The notes below the pieces were generated by a model. It did no database searches. It saw only the letters and a list, made by a program, of their open reading frames with translations, and was not told the DNA's origin. From contig MNCI01005444.1 in the NCBI GenBank assembly GCA_015680685.1, positions 71,800 through 135,799 on the forward strand: DNA of 64,000 nt, given 5' to 3'. The position numbers were made by a program, and so were the translations under genes. Of the stretch, positions 44,714 to 54,432 are shown piece after piece. Origin of the DNA: Gnetum montanum (lineage: Eukaryota > Streptophyta > Gnetopsida > Gnetales > Gnetaceae). Position 1 is the stretch's first letter; every line of letters begins with the position of its first letter.

Positions 44714-45300
44714 GTTGAAGTTAGAGAAAAAATTTCAATTCCTGATCAAAATTGAAGTTAAGCAAGGTTTTCCACTTTCTCTAACCCTTTTTGGTATCTT
44801 TATATATGAAATGCAATAATGGTTGTACAATGGGTAAGATAGTGATGTTATCAAAATTGGATCCCAAGCACTATATCTTCTATTTATATGTAGATCATGT
44901 TGTTTTGATCTCCACTCCAGTATCATAGAGGGTATGCAAAATATGCTGCAAATTTTACAAAAATATTGTTATCCCAATTCTTCAAAGAAATGTAGATAAA
45001 ACCAAATTGATGATTTTGGGTACAAAAAATACTTGCTATAACTTCCATTTTAGAGGTACCAATGTGCAAATAGTAGATTCTTTAAAATATTTGGGTATTA
45101 TTTATATAAATAATTACACGTGGAGAAAGTGTATCAAAGAAAAATAGCATGTTTAAAGGCTTTGTATATTTTCAAAAACAAGTGCAAGGATTTATGCTTG
45201 TAGGCTTGAAAGATATAAAAAATGTATTATATGGATGCATTGTTTAAGGACCTTGACATGGTGCTAAACTTTAGAAATATATTTTAAAAGGTACCTAACA
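44714..45300 (+). pseudogene. second LINE, reverse transcriptase, right part
   Basis: Continues the domain interrupted at 32853: IEVKQGFPLSLTLFGIFI (about 44750-44805, the V-K-Q-G-x-P-L-S-P-T-L-F-G motif), YVDHVVLIS (YADD block, catalytic Asp changed, about 44885-44915), KLMILGTKNTCYNFHFRGT (about 45005-45060) and LKYLGIIYINNYTW (about 45085-45125). Frames shift several times. A T-rich end with CTTTTGGTAA (45360) resembles one near 32060. Confidence 0.78.
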
Positions 45301-45439
45301 AAAAATTTCTTTAATGATATTTATAGTTTTCTTTCCTTTTCTTTCCTTCTTGTATATTAAACTTTTGGTAATGATCAGCACTTGAAGTGATGGTCTCCTC
45401 TTCCAACCATCTTATCCCCAACTTAGCAGGATAAGCATT

Positions 45440-46020
45440 GTGATCCTATGCTCCAATCTATGTTGCTGCAGACCACCCAAAATTTTGTTGGCAGAAAATG
45501 CTCATCATCATCTCCACCAACAATGACGCCAGTACTTCACATTGCAGACACTGGCTTAGAGACCTCAACTGCTCCATCGGTACCCATGCTTTGGTTTGCT
45601 TACCTGTCTGATGGGATAATTTGACTGTGACTTATTCTTTAACCCAACACTGGCTTAAAAACCTCCATTGATCCACCACCAGAATTTCAAGTATATTTTT
45701 GCAATTTTCTCAACAATCACTTCAACACACTTCTTAGAGATCTGCTCCGGAGAATTGACAAGCAGTCCATTGAGAATCATGAATCGAAAACGCGCTCGTA
45801 TTCTGCTGCCGCAGTTAGTGGGTGACACCATCGGCGACAGTTCCCGCGCAGATCCATCCTTTTATTTCATTCATCTATCGCTTTGAAGTGGCTCCGTGCG
45901 GTGATTACCACTCTCATTTATTTTGATTTGTGTTTTTTTCTTTAAACTGTTTCCTTGTTGACTTATGTGAGCAGTGCTTTTGTTTTATTCTCGTACATAT
46001 TACACAAGCCGTTAAGCATT
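45440..46020 (+). pseudogene. SABATH methyltransferase exon fragment, second copy
   Basis: Matches 5410-5900 on the same strand, including intron sequence after the exon (GCTTTTGTTTTATTCTCGTACA). Translations in shifting frames show LHIADTGLETS (SAM-binding motif, changed), PPEFQVYFCNFLNNHFNTLL (about 45675-45740), RRIDKQSIENHESK, and SSIALKWLRAVI near 45870-45915. It keeps the seven codons before NNHFNTLL that the first copy has lost, so it did not arise from the first copy in its present form. A 60-bp insertion-like stretch separates the first two motifs. Later exons are missing. Confidence 0.8.
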
Positions 46021-47689
46021 TCTGTTGGAATATTTAGTTGATTAAGTAGTCTATAAATTATTCTAGATGTCATAAATGCAATGAATCAGGCTAAACTAAA
46101 AACTGAAGAAGCTTGAAATTCAGGACTTCACTCATTATCTTGAGCTAGCCAAACTGTGATATGTTAATTAAGTCATGTTCACAGGTGACACATTGAGGTT
46201 ATTATTCGAAAAGCAAGTGGTAGCCACACTTCTTTTTACATCCAAAATAATTTTTTTATTTATTAATATTTTTCTATTTTTATAAAATTTTTTGTTTTTA
46301 CCATTTACTTATTTTTTGTTCCTTTTTTATTTCTTAATTCATTTTATTATTTTTGCTATTTTTCTATTTCTTAACTTTCTTGAATTTTTTATATATTTTG
46401 GTTGTATTTTAGTTTGTTTAACATGATTTGCATGGTAATGTAGGTATGTTATGATAATTATATTATGAGCATTCATTTCATATCATCCATCTCCAAGTGT
46501 ATGGTTGCGATACTTAGTAAAACCACTTCAACCATTCCTTCATCTTCTAGAGAGTGTTGCATGTCACCACTTTGAGTGTTGTTGCTTGAGGCCATAATAT
46601 TTACACTCTGAGCTTTTTAAAAGCCAATTGTTTACTTCTTGTAGAAGCATGTTTTTAAACCTTTTTTTGGCCTTCCTAATTGAGTCCGTGATTGTTGAGG
46701 CATGGTCTATTTGAGTCTACTTTGGAATACTTGGTGACTTTGGAGCTCAAAGTGGTGCCAATGCTCTTCAAAGCAATGCAATCACAATGGATCTCTTATA
46801 GTTCTTATCATTTTAACAGCTTTAAATAAACCCCTATAATCATAAAACCTAGAGGGAAAGATGAAGGTTCAAGGATTGGTGAAAGGGATATGGCATCGAG
46901 GGAACTTGTTGATCTCTCAAAATACCATCTTAGAACCAACTGTTTTAAGAAACAATTACATTGACTATAAGATACTAATACGCAAGGGTGAAGAGAGGTA
47001 AACCATAAAACAAAACTACTGGGTAACTTATTGGAAGGGTATGTGATCCATGTCCAAAGATATATTGCTAGTAGGATGATTGATTAATTAATTAATGAAC
47101 TTAATTGACCTTGATATGTCACTAGAAGAGCATGAGGTCTACGTTTAAAGCTACTCCTTTGGTGAGACTAGCATTGGCCATGTAACTATAAACACAAGTT
47201 ATCTATGTTTGAAGGTGCACCATTAACTAATGACCCAAAATTAACATCTTTTAATTACTTGAAGATTTCAGACCCTAATAAAAAATTTAATAATGAGCAA
47301 AGAAGTATCAAAGTATATCACATACTTAACATTGAGTAAACATCATAAAAATATATATGGAAAGAAAAAACATTTTAATTTTAGGATTGTCTACTCACAT
47401 GTACAACCTTAGAATTAATACTTTAAAAAAATAGATGAAGAAAATTAATTATTAGTAAACAGGAAGGTGAAAAGTTATGAAAAGAAAAAATTTTCTAATT
47501 TTTTAATTAATCAATCAAAAAGACACCTTATATTTCACCTCTTTTCAAGTTTAATAAAAAGAAAACTCATGAGATCACTTCTCAAAGAGGGTAAGCTCTT
47601 ATCTTTTTTCTACCTTAGAAGAAAGGTTTTTTAGAATTCGTCATAGAGATGGAAACCTAAAAATCATCTCTAAAACCATTAATTCGTTT
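46021..47689. other. no recognisable gene
   Basis: AT-rich sequence. TGTTGGAATATTTAG at 46023, exactly where SABATH homology ends, looks like an LTR start, but no matching end or duplication was found. Confidence 0.4.
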
Positions 47690-47970
47690 CTTTTACATTA
47701 TGCTAAACTTTCACCTCTCTTCTTTTATTCCTTTAATATAATTTCGTTTTATGACGAACATCCTTGCAACTTACCTATTTATTTTACTACCTTAAAAGCA
47801 GAAGCAATAAGACAATGACAAGGGTTAAACAATAACATAGCATATTATATGTGCCACAAAATGCATTTTAGATAAAAGTTTATTGTTGTTCCTTTCACTA
47901 TAAATGCCTCCCATAAAAAGCCATGCATCAATCATGTCAATCACTAAGGAACCAACCATTTAGAAGTTGT
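47690..47970. repeat. interspersed repeat, copy 2 (partner at 4365-4650)
   Basis: Same landmarks and order as copy 1, including TTTCACCTCTCTTCTTTTAT, CTACCTTAAAAGCA and ATCATGTCAATCACTAAG. In copy 1 the repeat lies before the SABATH sequence and here it lies after it, so it is probably an independent dispersed repeat. Confidence 0.7.
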
Positions 47971-48001
47971 TGAACAAAAATTTGGGTTGTGAAACAAACT
48001 A

Positions 48002-48400
48002 ACAGACAATGTCCCTAAAGTGCATAATTTGGCAAGGTTGTTGCCTATGGTACCTTGCTAATGGACACAACTAGCCTAGGAATAGTCTTGAGTGGAAGAG
48101 AAAATGTTATTGATAATTTTAACATAACATTAAATTTGAAAATATTAAGTTATTTGAAAGGAAAAATAACAGGAAAGAAAATCATTATATTGAGTGAATG
48201 ATAAACAGATAACACAGGAAGAAAAGAAAAGCGGTAACTTAGTATGATTGATCATAGTTGTGTTGATGCATAAATTTTGGTTGTACCAACACTCAGAAAG
48301 AAAACTCGTTTTAGGAGACTATTGCCTAGGGTGCCTTTCGCATGGGTATGGAAACCCGAGAATAGTCTTAGCTAGAGAGGGCTACATGGCCTTTTGCAAA
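48002..48400. repeat. diverged direct repeat, period about 265-280 bp
   Basis: The phrases TTGCCTA(T/G)GGT(A/G)CCTT and GAATAGTCTT(G)AG occur near 48050-48090 and again near 48327-48372, with an ATAA(A)TTTGG.. phrase before each. Non-coding. Confidence 0.45.
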
Positions 48401-48562
48401 TAATAAACTAAAAAAAATTCTAAAATTTGAATTAAATAATTATCTTAAATACAATGAGTAACTAAACAATTGAATTTTCACTAGTCCTACTCCTGCTGAT
48501 GTTGCTAGTCTGTGACTACAACTGATATCCACTACTAGGCAGGAAGATCATGATCACCATGA

Positions 48563-48600
48563 GAGAGGGAGAGAGAGAGAGAGAGAAAGAAAGAGAGATT
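48563..48600. repeat. (GA)n microsatellite
   Basis: GA-rich run with only a few interruptions (GGGAGAGAGAGAGAGAGAGA core). Confidence 0.9.
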
Positions 48601-48951
48601 ACCCACCATAGTCCACACAAGGTAGCAACTATGGTCCTCAAAACCTATCACTGTTTTCCATACTTTGTGCACCATCATAGAGAGGAAGATCATCCATCCA
48701 CATCTACACCACTGAGATAAGTTACCGGCCTAAAGAAAATTCATGTCTCGCATCCTACGCATGGGCTGCATTGTTGTAGATAAAAGAAAAAGAGAGAGAA
48801 AACTCTTTTGCACTGTTGCAGAGACCACAAGTTTCCAATTTTGAGCCATTGGCTCCTACCTTAGACCCTCCTCGAAGATCGGCTAGAAGCCTATAAAATG
48901 CAAGAAAAGAAAGAAGGAAACCACTACATCTGGAGAGGAAGCTGCCCCTCA

Positions 48952-49040
48952 AGATTGATAGCAAGAGCTCCTCAGATTGATAGAAAGAGCCCCCCAAATT
49001 GATAGAAAAAGCCCTCCAGATTGATAGAAAGAGGCCCCCC
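48952..49040. repeat. minisatellite, four units of about 22 bp
   Basis: Four successive copies of (A)GATTGATAGAAAGAGCCCC with small changes, starting near 48952, 48974, 48997 and 49018. Confidence 0.8.
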
Positions 49041-49671
49041 TCCTAGTTTTATAGGTGCTATGGCCATCCATAATGATGCCCACATTTTATGTAATGGCTA
49101 TAGGAGCTGCCACCACTTCTTGCATAATAACATCCACATTTTGCAATTTAAGTGCCCACTATGTTTGTATCTTCCGAAACATCTACCACTAATGTTTGTA
49201 ACTGTTGCCATCAATGACCACTACTCGATAGCTTAAATGCCCACTATTCGCATGACTTTTACTATGGTTATTAAGAGAGAGAAATAGAGATGTTAATAAT
49301 CTTGGGCCCATGAGAGCATGGGAGCGTTGACATCAACAAGTTGCAAATAACCATGATGATAGTACATAGTAGAACCTACAGGTAGCAGTGACAACTTGTA
49401 GATGATGACACCATCTAGTAGTAACTATTACCAGCAAGAAGCATCCATGCAGCAACTGATTGCATGTACAACACTAGGAAATTATTTTCATGTAGCAATA
49501 ACAACACTAATATGAAAAGGAAAAAGAGATATGGGATTGGGAGATGGTGGAATGAAATAAGAAAATGGAAGGGAGAAGGGAAGAAGAAGCAAGATATGGA
49601 AAACAAAAGAAAGATACTAGAAGATTTTGCTTTTTTCTCTTTTGATAATCATATCCTCTTCATCTATGTGT

Positions 49672-49959
49672 ATGGGCTTTTATAGCCCTTATGTTCTTCT
49701 CCTCCTCTTTATTTTTCTCTTTGCATGGGCTTTTATAGCCTTTATGTTCTTCTCCTCTTCTTTGTTTCCCTCTTTGGAAGAAAAGCATGGTTGCCATGTG
49801 TCTTAGGAAGTGAACCATGGGTGCCATGTGTCTTTACGCATGGGAGTTGGAGATGTGCTTTATCTTCAATTGATTTTTTGGATCTTCTAAAATCTTTACA
49901 ACTAATCTTCAAATATGCTTTGTGATATGAATCTCTTCATACTTGACACCTCTCCAACA
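49672..49959 (-). repeat. LTR-like promoter region with duplicated TATA box
   Basis: On the minus strand it starts TGTTGGAGAGGTGTC at 49959 and runs 220-280 bp to two identical GGCTATAAAAGCCC boxes (about 49729-49742 and 49676-49689). These lie within a 53-bp tandem duplication (49672-49724 and 49725-49777). The TGTTGG start and the distance to TATA fit an LTR U3. No other end was established. Confidence 0.45.
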
Positions 49960-49999
49960 AAAATAAAGAAACTCAAACTATTTATAAATTCATAAGTTT

Positions 50000-51600
50000 T
50001 AGTAAAAGAAGAAAGCATTCTTTTAACAATAGCAAATGCAGACACTGATGGTTTTCATTTGAACTTTCATAATGGGCAGAGCTAGAGCTCTGTGTACATA
50101 TATCTACAATCCGGCAACAATGACTGCAAACAAAGTCAAACATATAACAACTATGGCGATGAACAACAAGAAGAACAATAAGGTGGAGCTTGCAAGGCAA
50201 TGGTTATCACCTCAAGCCTCTATCAACAATCATGATGATGATGATAACAATAACGAATCTCGCCAAGAAGAAGTTTGCAATTCGCAAGTTCTTGCACAAG
50301 GCATTTGCTTTTTTATTGCAATCTTCATGGCAGTAAACCGTAGTAGAGGCCTTCGTTGATTCCCTCTATGCTTTGGTGAAGCAAAAAGCTTCGTGCTCAG
50401 AACTCAACATGCAGAAATCTATGTCGAGATTATTTGTGAAAACATCACCATAGCTGCTATTGGTGGAGCATCATTTTCTGTGCATAATCTACTTTTTAAG
50501 CCTTTGTCTGTATTGTTGGCACATCCGTCCACCTCTCTGTGTTTCTCGCTTTTAGGGCTCAATCCCAGAGGCCTGGCTGTTCCAAAAATCATACTTTTGC
50601 TGCGTTTATCTTGCCCTGACTCCGCTGTGCAGCAGAACCTAGTGCTGCTAGTCCGCAGCCTGGTCAGATCCACTTTCTACGTAACAGGAGAAGAAGAAAA
50701 TGTGGACAATATCTCCAAGATGTACCAAAATGTGTGTCAAGGATATGAAGCGACACCGAGGAGGATTTTGAAAAGGAAGTAGATTCTCCAATGCTTAGAT
50801 TGGTGATTCCAAAACAGATGCAAAGAAAAGTTGATTCTGGAAAGGAGTTGAATCTGAAAGATTCTGTGAGTATGGAGGATTGAAAGAAAGATGTTGACGT
50901 CAACATCACCCATGAATGGGCCTTATCCTTTCATNGAGTCTGGATTGAAAGAAAGATGTTGACGTCAACATCACCCATGAATGGGCCTTATCCTTTCATC
51001 ACCAGAGCTCGTAAAACATAACCGTGTAAACAACTTCAAAGAGAAAGTAACCTTTCCGTCAACCCGAGTTTACTGTCATTGTCATCCACATCACATCAAT
51101 GCTGCTCCCGTTGCTGCCGTAATGCCCGCTACAATGTTGCCATAATCCTGCTGCCATGGCAATGATGATACAACTTCGCTCAGTTCTGTAGCTTTACAAA
51201 TTTCATTGTTGTGAAGGAAGAATTCAGCTGCATTGACTTTCTCAGATTGCAGGAGTCAAGGATTCTTCACCACGTTAGCTTGCAAATTCCATAATTTTGA
51301 CTGCGATGTTGGCCCGTAGTATTCGTAACCTTAGCCTGCAATTTTCCTTTTTGTTGTTTCCCTTGCAACAAACCCATGCCACCGATGTGCCTGTGCCCTG
51401 TACGCTATCGTTTGCTGCCCCATGTCGCACCAATGACTGCCATCCCTGCAACCGACCTCTGCCCCATGCTTCTTCTTATTATTTTTTCTTCTTCTCTATC
51501 ATGCTACTCCTCCATAATTATATGGCCTGTGCGTTGTCTCTGTTATTTTTATCATGGTGGATGTGAGAGTTCTTCTTCATATTGTTGTTTCTCCTATGCG
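50000..51600. other. less AT-rich block with open frames but no recognised protein
   Basis: Open frames at 50072-50359 (95 codons) and 50393-50782 (129 codons, with NPRGLAVPKIILLLRLSCPD) are not matched to any family. The base composition is closer to genic DNA than the surroundings. A 58-bp duplication around N50935 looks like an assembly artefact. The block could hold an exon relic or part of another repeat. Confidence 0.3.
50877..50999. repeat. 58-bp exact duplication around N50935 (probable assembly artefact)
   Basis: Bases 50877-50934 and 50942-50999 are identical, separated by N and six bases. Same signature as at 6564 and 6958. Confidence 0.85.
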
Positions 51601-51605
51601 TCTCT

Positions 51606-52311
51606 TGTTAGCAGATCTGGCAGTTAAATATGAAATGAGATGAAAATAAAGAGCAATTGAACCACAGGGAAATGCAGAAGAATCTTATTATCAGCAATGG
51701 AAACAACAAGCTTCTCTCTTCATCACAAGGAGAGAACAAGAACAAGTCTCTCTCTTATGCAATGTGTTATAAGCTTCTCTCTTCATCACAAGTAGAGAAC
51801 AAGAAGAAGCCTCTCTCTCATGCAATTTGAAAATAACAAGCTTCTCTCTTCATCACAAGGAGAGAACAAGAAGAAGCCTCTCTCTCATGCAATGTGGAAA
51901 TAACAAGCTTCTCTCTTCATCTCTCATGCAATGTGAAAATAACAAGCTTCTCTCTTCATCACAAGGAGAGAACAAGAAGAAGCCTCTCTCTCATGCAATG
52001 TGGAAATAACAAGCTTCTCTCTTCATCACAAGGAAAGAACAAAAAGAAGCCTCTCTTTCATGCAGTGGGAGAACTCTTAACTCTTGTGTATGACCAATCC
52101 CAAGACAGACTTAAATAGCCATATCTGAGTTTACAAAATTGGAAACATCTAAAATTAACTAAGATAAATCTTCACAACACGTTTAGAAGTCTTATGTCAT
52201 CTTTAGAGAAAATTCTAAAACTATCGGATGATACGGAAAGTGTAGTTCATGAATAAGCAACTGCTAATTCATTGCTATGATCTACCACTTCACAGTTAAT
52301 TTTTTCCAACA
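51606..52311 (-). mobile_element. solo LTR, 706 bp, TSD TCTCT
   Basis: The plus strand starts TGTTAGCAGATC and ends TTTTTTCCAACA, flanked by TCTCT at 51601-51605 and 52312-52316. On minus it begins TGTTGGAAAAAATT and has a TATA-like CTATTTAAG (complement near 52112-52120). No primer site or coding sequence adjoins, as expected after LTR-LTR recombination. It contains a 67-bp minisatellite. The short open frames through it (51827-52118) are repeat translations. Confidence 0.82.
51708..52076. repeat. 67-bp minisatellite inside the solo LTR
   Basis: AAGCTTCTCTCTTCAT recurs at 51708, 51771, 51838, 51905, 51944 and 52011, giving spacings of 63, 67, 67, 39 and 67 bp. Each full unit also carries CACAAGGAGAGAACAAGAAG and CTCTCTCATGCAAT. 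On the minus strand the array follows the TATA box, so it lies in the transcribed R/U5 part. Confidence 0.9.
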
Positions 52312-52316
52312 TCTCT

Positions 52317-52925
52317 TGCAGTAGCAATAACAATAGGAGTAGTGGCCGTGAAATAGGTTTTGGTTGTGTTCCTGTGTTTGGAAAATCCAATTGGTGAATG
52401 TTGGGCTATAGTGTTAAATCCGAAGATTTTGGGTTTGGGGGTTGTGGAAAGGATTTTGGTTGCTGTTTCTGTTCTTCTGCAGAGATCTCCAAGTTGTTCT
52501 TTCTCACTTGCTCATGGAGGAGGCTTCGTAATCCAATCTCGGTGGTGTGCTGTTGCATGATTTGGTGACTCTGCGTCCATCGCAGCTTTGGCCATGAGAT
52601 TGTTTTTCTGGTTGTTCTAGCGCACGGTGGAGATGTTTTCGTTAAATTTTCAGTTTTGGGTTGAGTCAATAGATTTTCTGTGGGTTTTGTCTTCAGTGCC
52701 AGCGCTAGGGAAATGTTTTCTGGTATTGAAGTCTTCTGGGTATTTCTGTCTTGTCAATACCTCTTCCTACAAAGAAGAAGCGGAGGCCATGGAAGCTGTA
52801 GTCTTTCTCCGGTCTCCTTTAGCTGAGATGGTTTTGCACTTGTGATTCCCAGCGTGCCTATTTTTCACTGTTGCACTTGTATTTCACGGAAACGGATTTT
52901 ACTTCTTGCTGACCTTTCAGTTTTC
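52317..52925. other. unassigned sequence before element D
   Basis: T/G-rich with a more genic composition. The open frame 52360-52560 has no recognised family. TTTCTGTTACAG just before 52933 would fit a splice acceptor, but it also lies at the approximate edge of the element D LTR. Confidence 0.35.
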
Positions 52926-54264
52926 TGTTACAGGACTTCTCTATTTTTGCCCTTTATATTTTATGTTCCAAACAAATTTCAAGGATGTTTGGGGTATTTG
53001 GATCTGTCCATGGAAGATCCGCTCCCATACGGGTCTGAGCATTTTCACTATCAATTATTTTTTTTAAAAAAATGCTATTTATTAGATACTTTCAGTTTTA
53101 TTAACTTTTGATTGATAGGTGTCAAGCACACAGAAAAAACCAAAGAGATACAAATCACCAGTAAGATTAGAAGGATTCACACGAGGCCAAATGGGTAGAT
53201 ATGTGGTGAGTTCCTCATAGAAGAGGAAGAAAGAAGAAGAATTATTTTTGATTAGCAGGTGTCAAGCATGGAAGAAATCAAGGAGATTTGGAGGATTCAT
53301 GCATCATGCACCACCACATTTGGTGAAAAAACCACCACACCACCACACTACGAAAAAGATCATGCATGGCCAAGTGGGCAAATACATAGCTAGTTTCTCT
53401 TCCTCTTGGAAAAGGAAGAATGAAGAGGAAGAATGATAAATCATGTTTTTCATATGCTTTGATATTTGAGTGGCCCTGATATTAGGTACATGATGTTGTG
53501 GCTTAGGATGCAATATCGTACATTCGATATCATAGGGATATTCCCAGGTCTATAAATATGACCCCTGAGCACACCATTGAGAGTAGTTTTTGGCAATAAA
53601 CTGTTGCAGTTGTTCGTTTGAGAATTAGAATATTTTTCAAGTGCCTACAACAAAAGATCTAAGTGTGATTGAATTTTTATTCAAGCATTGTTGTACCTGA
53701 ACACACCATTGTGTTGGCAATAAAGATAAGCTCTTTGATTCACCTTACAACACTTGAGACTTTCTTTCTTATGCTTTTATATATATTGTGATTTCATTCA
53801 GTTTACATTAATGTTATTCATGTAACAATTAGCAACTGATTAAAATACACAAGCACGACCCCTTCGAACATATGTGTGACACTTAGTAGCTCAGAAACAA
53901 TTAGCATTTGACAACCTAGAAGTGTTTGCACAAAGTTTAGGATGTGTTTGGGAAGTAGGAATGGTTACTTGTGTTAGGCTAGATTAGACCATAGTTTACT
54001 TAGATCTTAATTACTCTTATTTTCATTCTTGTTCTAGGCAAGTAAATTGATAAAACATAAAATAATAAAAATTTTACACCTTAGTCACACTTAACCGTAC
54101 AAATATATTTCACAAGTGGGACTGGGAAGACAATGAACGAACAACATGCATGCACTATTTAGCTTTAGCGTACTTGATAATTAAAATCTACAGAATTTGA
54201 CTGGATCACAGATGAACACCTATGATTCGTATGGTTGGGTGTAGGGGTACCTCACTGTTGATCA
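52926..54264 (+). repeat. 5' LTR of element D (about 1.34 kb, left edge approximate)
   Basis: The right end TGATCA adjoins the primer site. The left edge is taken from where similarity to the 3' copy at 60542 begins. TATAAATA at 53551-53558. U3 holds two diverged tandem units (53112-53245 and 53246-53437), each with AGGTGTCAAGCA, a GGATTCA block and an AGAGGAAGAA(A/T)G block. The conserved end block ATGATTCGTATGGTTGGGTG is shared with the LTRs of A to C. Confidence 0.78.
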
Positions 54265-54265
54265 T

Positions 54266-54283
54266 TGGCGCCATTGCCAGGGA
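54266..54283 (+). other. primer-binding site of element D
   Basis: TGGCGCCATTGCCAGGGA, 16 of 18 bases identical to the Asp-tRNA-type site, the best preserved here. One spacer T follows the LTR end. Confidence 0.88.
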
Positions 54284-54432
54284 CTTTAGTTCTATGTGTG
54301 CTATCTAAATTGAGTGAAACTTAGTAACATCATTGTTTGAACCCTAAGGGTCAAATCCTCTAAAAACAAAAATTATTATTACAATTAAATTGAAGTTTAA
54401 CCGCACACTACATATAAATTCATTAACATAAA

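Noticed and set aside
46023-46250. TGTTGGAATATT as the start of another LTR insertion
   Set aside because: It begins exactly where SABATH similarity ends, but no matching CA end or five-base duplication could be found downstream.
48563-48600. GA-rich run as a regulatory element
   Set aside because: Simple microsatellite with no nearby gene.
48104-49959. A 1.86-kb solo LTR starting TGTTATTG and ending CTCCAACA
   Set aside because: The flanks share only a run of A, which is not a convincing duplication. Only the right part with the TATA boxes was kept.
50393-50782. 129-codon open frame with more genic composition
   Set aside because: No family recognised and the minus strand is also open over the same stretch. 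Kept only as an unassigned block.
51827-52118. Lys/Ser-rich repetitive open frames
   Set aside because: They are translations of the 67-bp minisatellite inside the solo LTR.
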